From positions 1-64,000 of the forward strand of contig NZ_JAMXMX010000019.1 in assembly GCF_024055725.1 (NCBI RefSeq): a DNA stretch of 64,000 nt. Reading direction: 5' to 3'. The notes below the pieces were generated by a model. The model ran no database searches. It was not told where the DNA came from and saw nothing but the letters and a program-made list of their open reading frames with translations. How positions within the stretch are numbered: position 1 is the first letter of the stretch; every line of letters begins with the position of its first letter. A program made the translations under genes and the position numbers. Positions 58,104-64,000 of this stretch are shown in pieces. The DNA comes from Actinoallomurus spadix (GTDB lineage Bacteria; Actinomycetota; Actinomycetes; Streptosporangiales; Streptosporangiaceae).

Positions 58104-59534
58104 ATGAAGCGCACCGTCCGTAACTTCGTGAACGGCTCGCCGGCCGACGCCGCCGACGGCCGTACCGCGGACCTGATCAGCCCCGTCACCGGCGAGGCCT
58201 TCGGTATGGCCCCGGTCTCGGGGCAGGCCGAGGTCGACGCCGCGTTCGACGCGGCGTCGCGCGCGTTCGAAACCTGGCGCGACACGACGCCCTCCGAGCG
58301 GCAGCTCGCGCTGCTGCGCATCGCCGACGCGATCGAGGCCCGCGCCGACGAACTGGTCGCGCTCGAGTCGGAGAACACCGGCAAGCCGATCGGCCTGACG
58401 GCGTCGGAGGAGATCCCGCCGATGGTCGACCAGATCCGGTTCTTCGCCGGCGCGGCGCGAATCCTGGAGGGCCGCTCCGCCGGGGAGTACATGGCCGGCC
58501 ATACCTCCTGGATCCGGCGCGAGCCGATCGGCGTGTGCGCGCAGGTCACGCCGTGGAACTACCCGATGATGATGGCGGTCTGGAAGTTCGCGCCGGCCAT
58601 CGCCGCGGGCAACACGGTCGTGCTCAAGCCGTCAGACACCACTCCGGTGACGACGGCGCTGCTCGCCGAGATCGCCGCGGAGTTCCTGCCACCGGGCGTC
58701 TTCAACGTCGTCTGCGGCGACCGCGACACCGGGCGCCTCCTCGTCGAGCACCCCGTTCCGCAGATGGTCTCCATCACCGGCTCGGTGCGCGCCGGCACCG
58801 AGGTCGCCCAGTCGGCCGCCGCCGACCTGAAGCGGGTGCACCTGGAGCTGGGCGGCAAGGCGCCCGTCATCGTCTTCGACGACGCGGACGTCGAGGCAGC
58901 CGCCCAGGCGATCGCCGAGGCGGGCTACTTCAACGCCGGCCAGGACTGCACGGCGGCGACCCGGGTGCTGGCGGCCCCGGGCGTCCACGACGACTTCGTC
59001 GCCGCCCTGACCGAGCAGGCCGCCCAGACTCGCACCGGCCTGCCCGACGACGAGGACGTCCTGTACGGCCCGCTGAACAACGCCGTGCAGCTCGACCGGG
59101 TCGCGGGGTTCATCGACCGGCTGCCCGACCACGCGTCCGTGACCGCCGGCGGCTCCCGTACGCGCGAGCAGGGTTTCTTCTACGAGCCCACCGTCGTCTC
59201 CGGGCTCCGCCAGGACGACGAGGCGGTGCAGCAGGAGATCTTCGGCCCGGTCATCACCGTGCAGCGGTTCTCCGATGAGGACGAGGCCGTCCGCTGGGCC
59301 AACGGCGTGAAGTACGGCCTGGCCTCCTCGGTATGGACCCGCGACCACGGCCGGGCGATGCGCGTTTCGCGGCGGCTGGACTTCGGCTGCGTCTGGATCA
59401 ACACGCACATCCCGCTGGTCGCCGAGATGCCGCACGGCGGCTTCAAGCACTCCGGGTACGGCAAGGACCTGTCGATGTACGGTTTCGAGGACTACACCCG
59501 CGTCAAGCACGTGATGTCCAACATCGAGGCCTGA
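58104..59534 (+). CDS. patD: Gamma-aminobutyraldehyde dehydrogenase
   Basis: A 476-residue NAD-dependent aldehyde dehydrogenase. Asn152 (TPWNYPMMM), Glu248 (LELGGKAP) and catalytic Cys282 (AGQDCTAATR) are present. The sequence matches the actinobacterial PatD/Prr group, which oxidises 4-aminobutanal, formed from putrescine, to GABA. It follows the polyamine importer in the same direction, so the operon couples uptake with degradation. AGGAAGG precedes the ATG by about 12 bp. A small palindrome GTCGGCG-C-CGCCGAC lies 13 bp past the stop. Confidence 0.9.
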   Translation: MKRTVRNFVNGSPADAADGRTADLISPVTGEAFGMAPVSGQAEVDAAFDAASRAFETWRDTTPSERQLALLRIADAIEARADELVALESENTGKPIGLTASEEIPPMVDQIRFFAGAARILEGRSAGEYMAGHTSWIRREPIGVCAQVTPWNYPMMMAVWKFAPAIAAGNTVVLKPSDTTPVTTALLAEIAAEFLPPGVFNVVCGDRDTGRLLVEHPVPQMVSITGSVRAGTEVAQSAAADLKRVHLELGGKAPVIVFDDADVEAAAQAIAEAGYFNAGQDCTAATRVLAAPGVHDDFVAALTEQAAQTRTGLPDDEDVLYGPLNNAVQLDRVAGFIDRLPDHASVTAGGSRTREQGFFYEPTVVSGLRQDDEAVQQEIFGPVITVQRFSDEDEAVRWANGVKYGLASSVWTRDHGRAMRVSRRLDFGCVWINTHIPLVAEMPHGGFKHSGYGKDLSMYGFEDYTRVKHVMSNIEA

Positions 59535-59632
59535 CGGCCATCCGACGTCGGCGCCGCCGACCGCGCTCCACGGCGTGGCCGGCGGCGTCGGCGCGATGAT
59601 GATCTACATTGTAAAGGCGGTCGCCCCGCGCC

Positions 59633-60154
59633 TCAGGCCTCGAACTCCTGACGCAGCACGCTGTAGATCATGACGTCGCGCCAGGCGCCGTCGCGGAAGC
59701 CGTACCCGCGCAGCACGCCCTCACGGGTGAAGCCGGCCTTCTGCAGCGCCCACTGCTCGGCCGTGTTCGTGACCTCGGTGATCGCCTCGACCCGGTTCAC
59801 CTGGGTGTGCGCGAACAGGTAACCGGCGAGCAGCCGCTGCGCCTCGGTGCCGTACCCCAGGCCGCGCACCTCCGGCCGCATGGCGACGCCGATGTTCCAG
59901 CAGTACGACCGGAGCGACGTGGACTGCCTGCGCCACGACACGAACCCCAGCCGCTCGTCGCCGCGCACCACCATGAGGACGCCGCGCTCGTCCTCGATCA
60001 GGCCGTTCTCCTCCCAGCGTCTGCGGAAACGCCACTGTTCGAACCAGCCGAGCCAGCCGTGCTCCCCGGTGGCCTCCGGATCGCCCGTCAGCCTCTCGAT
60101 CACCGCCAGATCGTCCCCGCCCACAGGCCGCAACCGCAGCTCGTCATCGCCCAT
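59633..60154 (-). CDS. GNAT-family N-acetyltransferase (RimJ/RimL type)
   Basis: A 173-residue acetyltransferase. LRLRPVGGDDLAVIERL at the N-terminus and the acetyl-CoA site region with IGVAMRPEVRGLGYGTEAQRLLAGYLF (motif A) and NTAEQWALQKAGFTREGVLRGY (motif B) define the fold. The ATG at 60154 follows TAAGCT by eight bases and is leaderless. The substrate is not known; RimJ/L relatives acetylate ribosomal protein or small amines. It converges with patD. Confidence 0.85.
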   Translation of the reverse strand: MGDDELRLRPVGGDDLAVIERLTGDPEATGEHGWLGWFEQWRFRRRWEENGLIEDERGVLMVVRGDERLGFVSWRRQSTSLRSYCWNIGVAMRPEVRGLGYGTEAQRLLAGYLFAHTQVNRVEAITEVTNTAEQWALQKAGFTREGVLRGYGFRDGAWRDVMIYSVLRQEFEA

Positions 60155-60162
60155 GGCGGCAA

Positions 60163-60168
60163 AGCTTA
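60163..60168 (-). promoter_or_regulatory. -10 element of the GNAT gene
   Basis: TAAGCT on the minus strand ends eight bases before the ATG at 60154; no ribosome binding site is present. Confidence 0.45.
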
Positions 60169-60290
60169 GGCTCGCCGCACCAGGGCAACAATGGTGCGCT
60201 CCCGCCCCGCTCGGGGGCGGGAACGTCGTCGTCCACGCGATCCGCGTCGTCCGCGTCCCGTACCGCCTGGTCCCGGCGGCACCCCGTCCG

Positions 60291-61151
60291 TCAGGCGGCG
60301 TCCAGCTCCGCGATCTCCTCCGGAGTGAGCTCCAGCTCGGCCGCGGCGGCCGAGTCACGGATCGTCTCCGGGCGGCTCGACCCCGGAATCGGGATCACGA
60401 CCGGGGACTTCGCCAGCATCCAGGCCAGGCAGACCTGCTGCGGGCTCACCCCGTGCGCCCGGGCGACCCGCTCGAAGGCCGAGTGGGCGGATCCCAGGGC
60501 ACCCGCCCTGGTGATGCCGCCGAGCGGGCTCCAGGGCAGGAACGCGATGCCCAGCTCGTCGCAGAGCCGCAGTTCGGGCTCGCTGCTCCGGAACCTCGGC
60601 GAGAACTCGTTCTGCACGGAGGCCAGGCGGCCGCCGAGGATCTCCTGAGCCTGGCGGATCTGCTCCGGGTTCGCGTTCGAGATGCCGGCCATCCGGATCT
60701 TCCCCTCATCGAGGAGATCGCGGATCGCCCCGACGGACTCCGCGTACGGGACGGCGGGATCCGGCCGGTGGAACTGGTACAGCCCGATCGCCCCCACCCC
60801 GAGCCGCTTGAGCGACGCGTCACACGCCCGGCGCAGGTGCTCCGGCGAGCCGTCGAGCGCCCAGCTCCCGCCGCCGGGACGCGTGTGGCCGCCCTTCGTC
60901 GCGACCAGCACGTCCGAGGTGTCACCGCCGTACGACGCCAGCGCCTTCGCGATGAGCGACTCGTTGTGCCCCACGTCGTCCGCGCCCAGGCTGTACGCGT
61001 CGGCCGTGTCGATGAGGGTCACCCCCGCGTCGAGGGCCGCGTGGACGGTGGCGATGGAACGGCCCTCCTCCGGCCGTCCCTCGATGGACAGGGGCATCGC
61101 CCCGAGCCCGATCGCGCCGACCTGGACATCGCCGATCCGGCGAGTACGCAT
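60291..61151 (-). CDS. Aldo/keto reductase
   Basis: A 286-residue AKR. Asp (LIDTADAYSLG), Tyr in the same block, Lys in VATKGG and His in YQFHRPDP make up the catalytic tetrad, and IPIPGSSRPETIRD is the cofactor loop. GGAGGT precedes the ATG at 61151. It is divergent from a LysR-type regulator, which probably controls it. The natural substrate cannot be told. Confidence 0.87.
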   Translation of the reverse strand: MRTRRIGDVQVGAIGLGAMPLSIEGRPEEGRSIATVHAALDAGVTLIDTADAYSLGADDVGHNESLIAKALASYGGDTSDVLVATKGGHTRPGGGSWALDGSPEHLRRACDASLKRLGVGAIGLYQFHRPDPAVPYAESVGAIRDLLDEGKIRMAGISNANPEQIRQAQEILGGRLASVQNEFSPRFRSSEPELRLCDELGIAFLPWSPLGGITRAGALGSAHSAFERVARAHGVSPQQVCLAWMLAKSPVVIPIPGSSRPETIRDSAAAAELELTPEEIAELDAA

Positions 61152-61360
61152 GAAGAGACCTCCGAAGACTTCCTGCACGAGAAACGGTCGTCGCCTCGCG
61201 TGGCTCAACCCGGTGGCGCGACCCACACGACGGCGACCCCGGGTCCTACCCACGAACGGGCGGCACTCCCCAGGGCGGGCGACCTGGTCAAGACTGCTCG
61301 CCGGGACGCTGCGTGTCCAACAGAGGAAACCGATGCGATCCAGCAGTCCGAGTGCTCAAT

Positions 61361-61366
61361 TAGGGT
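61361..61366 (+). promoter_or_regulatory. -10 element of the LysR gene
   Basis: TAGGGT lies eight bases before the GTG at 61375 with no ribosome binding site, another leaderless start. CAATTAG directly before it may belong to a LysR T-N11-A site, but a clear palindrome is not visible. Confidence 0.4.
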
Positions 61367-61374
61367 GCTCGTTC

Positions 61375-62292
61375 GTGGAGCTGCGGCATCTCGAGTACTT
61401 CCTGGCGGTGGCGGAGGAGGCACACTTCACCCGCGCCGCCGAACGTCTGCACCTGGCCCAGTCCGGCCTGTCCGCGTCGATCCGCGCGCTCGAACGCGAA
61501 CTCGGCGCACCCCTCTTCGTCCGGAGCACCCGCCGGGTCGAGCTGACCGAGGCCGGCCGCGCCCTGCTGCCCGAGGCCCGGCGCACCCTCGCCGACGTCG
61601 CTGCGGCCCGCGCCGCCGTCGCCGCCGTCCAGGGCCTCCTGCGCGGCACCCTCCGCATCGGCACGGAGCAGTGCCTGTGCGTCGTGGACCTGCCCGCGCT
61701 GCTGTCCCGGTTCCGGTCCGTGCACCCCGGCGTCGAAATCCGGCTGCGCCAGACCGGCTCCGTCCACCTCGTCGAGGAGGTACGCGCGGCGCGCCTCGAC
61801 CTGGCCTTCGTCGCGACCGCGGCGGAGCCGCCGGCGGGTGTCGCCCTCACCCCGCTCGCGACCGAGCCGATGATGCTCGTCTGTCATCCGGACCACCGGC
61901 TCACCGCCTGCGAGGCGGTCCACTGGACGCAGCTGGACGGCGAGTCCTTCGTCGACTTCCACGCCGATTGGGGATCGCGCCAGGTCACCGACCGGGCGTT
62001 CGAGGCGGCCGGGCTCCGCCGCCGCGTGGCCCTTGAGGTCAACGACGTGCACGGCCTGCTCGACTTCGTCGGAGCCGGCCTGGGAGTGGCCCTGGTACCC
62101 CGGCCGATCGCGTACAAGAAGAGCAAGAACGTGCGCGTCCTGCCGCTGCGGGACACGCCGCCGTCCTGGCGGGTGTCGGTCGCGGTGCCCACGGACGGGC
62201 CGGCGAACACCCCGGCCTCCCGGGCGCTGCTCGCCATCCTGGGCGACTTCCTCGCCTGGCCCGCCGGAGCGCCGGAGCCCGCCACGACCTGA
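61375..62292 (+). CDS. LysR-family transcriptional regulator
   Basis: A 305-residue LysR regulator. The helix-turn-helix LEYFLAVAEEAHFTRAAERLHLAQSGLSASIRALERELGAPLF opens the protein, and the effector domain has the family's GTLRIGTEQ segment and DVHGLLDFVGAGLGVALVPRP near the end. It probably activates the divergent aldo/keto reductase gene in response to a small molecule. Its stop lies two bases before the stop of the convergent GNAT gene. Confidence 0.9.
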   Translation: MELRHLEYFLAVAEEAHFTRAAERLHLAQSGLSASIRALERELGAPLFVRSTRRVELTEAGRALLPEARRTLADVAAARAAVAAVQGLLRGTLRIGTEQCLCVVDLPALLSRFRSVHPGVEIRLRQTGSVHLVEEVRAARLDLAFVATAAEPPAGVALTPLATEPMMLVCHPDHRLTACEAVHWTQLDGESFVDFHADWGSRQVTDRAFEAAGLRRRVALEVNDVHGLLDFVGAGLGVALVPRPIAYKKSKNVRVLPLRDTPPSWRVSVAVPTDGPANTPASRALLAILGDFLAWPAGAPEPATT

Positions 62293-62294
62293 AC

Positions 62295-62900
62295 TCACCT
62301 CGGCCCGACCTCGCCCGGAGAACCTCCACGGCGGTGTGCCGGCCGCCGGCGGCCGCGCGGGGATCGGAAGGGCGCGTGCCCGCGCCACTCGTCCTCCAGG
62401 ATGGCGAACATCTCGGAGTCGCGCCATCCGTCCCGGATCAGAGCGGTGTGGCGATGCCGCCCCTCCCGGGTCATGCCCAGCCTGGACAGCACCCGCGCCG
62501 ACGCGAGGTTCCGTGGGTCACACGTGGCGAAGATCCGATGCAGCGCCAGTCGCTCGAAACCGTGGTGGAGCAGTTGTTCCCCGATCGCCGTGCCCACGCC
62601 ATGACCCCACGCGCGCGGATGCACCACATAGGTGATCTCGCCCCGGCGCTGCTCGAAACTTCGAACGTGCAGCTCGCCCATGCCGACCACGTCATCCCCG
62701 ACGCGAGCCACGTAGGCGAACCTCTTCTGCGGCACCTGCGACCACGCCGCGACCGCGGCCACCACGAACTCCCGCGTCTGCTCCTCGGTGTTCGGCCCCC
62801 AGACCTGGAAGCGGCAGACCTCGTCCAGGGAGGCCCAGGAGTGCACGGCCCTCCAGTCGGCGAGCTTGATCCTGGCCAGTGAAACCGAGCGCTGCTCCAT
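62295..62900 (-). CDS. GNAT-family N-acetyltransferase
   Basis: A 201-residue RimJ/RimL-type GNAT protein. GEITYVVHPRAWGHGVGTAIGEQLLHHGFERLALHRIFATCDPRNLASARVLSRLGMTREGR is the conserved acetyl-CoA block. The C-terminal 25 residues are Arg/Gly-rich. CAAGAT lies seven bases before the ATG, which suggests a leaderless start. The substrate is unknown. It is divergent from the DinB gene. Confidence 0.85.
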   Translation of the reverse strand: MEQRSVSLARIKLADWRAVHSWASLDEVCRFQVWGPNTEEQTREFVVAAVAAWSQVPQKRFAYVARVGDDVVGMGELHVRSFEQRRGEITYVVHPRAWGHGVGTAIGEQLLHHGFERLALHRIFATCDPRNLASARVLSRLGMTREGRHRHTALIRDGWRDSEMFAILEDEWRGHAPFRSPRGRRRPAHRRGGSPGEVGPR

Positions 62901-62910
62901 GTTCCCGATC

Positions 62911-62937
62911 TTGTCAGGCGGCGCTCAGCGGCATAAT
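62911..62937 (+). promoter_or_regulatory. Promoter of the DinB-like gene
   Basis: A -35 TTGTCA (62911-62916) and a -10 CATAAT (62932-62937) lie 15 bp apart; the -10 ends seven bases before the ATG at 62945. The spacer is short. No ribosome binding site is seen. Confidence 0.5.
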
Positions 62938-62944
62938 TCGCGCC

Positions 62945-63451
62945 ATGACCACCGACCGGATCGCCCCGCCGACCGTCGGGGGAGAGCGCGAGATGCTGCG
63001 CGCCTTCCTCGACTACCACCGTGCCACGCTCGCGATGAAGTGCGAGGGGCTGTCCGACGACGACCTGCGCCGCGCGGCGGTGCCGTCCTCGACACTGTCC
63101 CTGCTCGGCCTCGTGCGCCACATGGCCGAGGTCGAGCGGACCTGGTTCCGCATCGTGATGAACGCCGAGGACATCGCCCTCGTGTGGTCGGACGAGGGCG
63201 ACTACCAGGTGGCGTACGACGCGAGCGCGTCGACCCGGTCGGAGGCGTTCGCGGCCTGGCAGGCGGAGGTCGAGCACGCCCGCCGCATCGAGGAGGCCGC
63301 CGAGTCCCTGGACGTCACCGGCCATCAGCCCCGGTGGGGCGAGGACGTCTCGCTCCGCCTGGTGATGCTCCACCTCATCCATGAGTACGCCCGGCACAAT
63401 GGCCACGCCGACCTCATCCGCGAGGCCATCGACGGCACCGTCGGCGTCTGA
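62945..63451 (+). CDS. DinB/DUF664-family protein
   Basis: A 168-residue four-helix-bundle protein. MLRAFLDYHRATLAMKCEGLSDDDLRRAAVPSSTLSLLGLVRHMAEVERTWFR and the C-terminal MLHLIHEYARHNGHADLIREAIDG supply the three metal-site histidines of the DinB/DUF664 superfamily. Actinobacterial members are probably thiol-dependent transferases, with mycothiol as the candidate cofactor. Function is not established. Confidence 0.85.
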   Translation: MTTDRIAPPTVGGEREMLRAFLDYHRATLAMKCEGLSDDDLRRAAVPSSTLSLLGLVRHMAEVERTWFRIVMNAEDIALVWSDEGDYQVAYDASASTRSEAFAAWQAEVEHARRIEEAAESLDVTGHQPRWGEDVSLRLVMLHLIHEYARHNGHADLIREAIDGTVGV

Positions 63452-63586
63452 TCCGCTCCGGCCTCCGGCCGCCCCTGGCCCGGCGCCCCTGGTCACGGCG
63501 GCCGGACGCCGATCGGCGCGGCCTGAGCCGTGAGACGCCCCGGGCCGACCTGACGGCGACCCCTCGATCGGGGGCCACCGCTGCGG

Positions 63587-64000
63587 CTACTGCTCTCCGG
63601 TGAACATCGCGATCAGGCCGTGAGGCGCGCCGTCGCCGAACATGAGCTCGTGCAGGCGGACGGCCTCGGCGGCCTCCGCGGCGCTGCGGGGGAACAGAGC
63701 CCGCTCGTACTCGGTGAACGCGTCCTCGGCGTCACCGGGGTGCGCGGCGAGGGCCGCGCCGAGCTCGGCACCGTCGTACATGGCCAGGTTGGCGCCTTCG
63801 CCGGACGGGGGCATGAGATGGGCGGCGTCGCCGAGCAGGGTCACCCCCGGCACCCGGTCCCATCGGTGGCCGCCGGGCAGGGTGTGGACGGGGCGCAGGA
63901 CCGGCGCGGTATCGGCGCCGGTGATCAGCGTGGTGAGCTCCGGCGCCCAGCCGTCGAACTCGCGGGCGATCCGCGCGATGGCCGCGGTGGGATCTGTGAG
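63587..64000 (-). CDS. FAD-dependent monooxygenase, 3' part (cut by window edge)
   Basis: The C-terminal 137 residues of a flavoprotein monooxygenase whose start lies beyond the window. The conserved block VTLLGDAAHLMPPSGEGANLAMYDGAELGAAL is the FAD_binding_3 GD motif, here closest in pattern to TetX/UbiH-type hydroxylases. The open frame continues to the last base (LTDPTAAIARIAREFDGWAPELT). The substrate cannot be judged from this fragment. Confidence 0.85.
   Translation of the reverse strand, partial: LTDPTAAIARIAREFDGWAPELTTLITGADTAPVLRPVHTLPGGHRWDRVPGVTLLGDAAHLMPPSGEGANLAMYDGAELGAALAAHPGDAEDAFTEYERALFPRSAAEAAEAVRLHELMFGDGAPHGLIAMFTGEQ

Noticed and set aside
59601-59616. AT-rich TACATTGTA palindrome between patD and the GNAT gene
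   Set aside because: It is only 9 bp, lies between convergent gene ends and has no neighbouring promoter, so chance is the simpler explanation.
1-64000. tRNA, rRNA, insertion sequences, phage integrase or attachment sites
   Set aside because: I looked for T-loop-like GGTTCGA sequences, transposase motifs and paired inverted repeats with target duplications and found none that were convincing.

Overview
The window is high-GC DNA (strong G/C at third codon positions, long open frames on the antisense strands) from an actinomycete, probably a filamentous Streptosporangiales- or Streptomyces-type bacterium. The supporting signs are a four-gene conservon (NIT-domain histidine kinase, roadblock protein, DUF742 protein, GTPase), two actinobacterial c-di-AMP (ydaO-type) riboswitches in front of cell-wall hydrolases, a class II DAHP synthase, a mycothiol-dependent maleylpyruvate-isomerase family protein, and many apparently leaderless starts in which a -10 hexamer sits 6-9 nt before ATG or GTG. 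I see no tRNA, rRNA, CRISPR array, insertion sequence or phage gene.

Layout. 31-13,998: mixed metabolic genes, namely an MFS exporter divergent from a LacI regulator with paired operators, a Uma2-like nuclease, an L-glyceraldehyde-3-phosphate reductase-like AKR, an SBP56/methanethiol oxidase gene coupled to a membrane protein, an orphan 2-oxoacid dehydrogenase E1-alpha, a stand-alone GroES, an SDR, small secreted proteins and homogentisate dioxygenase. 14,143-19,426: a complete oligopeptide-type ABC importer with fused ATPases; an AT-rich palindrome lies between it and a divergent conserved hypothetical gene. 19,626-28,434: a Yx(FWY)xxD lipoprotein, an M50-like protease, a DegT-fold PLP enzyme, a membrane protein carrying a PstS-like outer domain, a TPR/CofE-like fusion and DAHP synthase. 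28,474-33,068: NlpC/P60 and CHAP hydrolase genes, each behind its own c-di-AMP riboswitch, then a secreted LVIVD protein. 33,069-36,544: a GH64 glucanase and two NAD(P)-linked oxidoreductases.

36,735-46,974 (minus strand) is the most unusual block. It is a tightly coupled six-gene operon read in the order GrpE-like factor, lid-less Hsp70, 844-residue FN3-rich protein, soluble zinc-ribbon GTPase, GTPase-associated protein GAP1 (with an apparent -1 frameshift in its repetitive linker) and membrane zinc-ribbon GTPase. Genes overlap by 1-4 nt or are separated by 1-4 nt. I read it as one chaperone-GTPase machine, probably a surveillance or conflict system. Immediately upstream and on the same strand lies the conservon (47,247-51,644), which ends in its own small GTPase.

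51,920-59,534 (plus strand) is a polyamine uptake and catabolism operon: a CbiX-like protein, binding protein 1, ATPase, binding protein 2, two permeases and a gamma-aminobutyraldehyde dehydrogenase. Two paralogous binding proteins share one translocator. 59,633-64,000 holds two GNAT acetyltransferases, a divergent AKR/LysR pair, a DinB-like protein and the 3' part of an FAD monooxygenase cut by the window edge.
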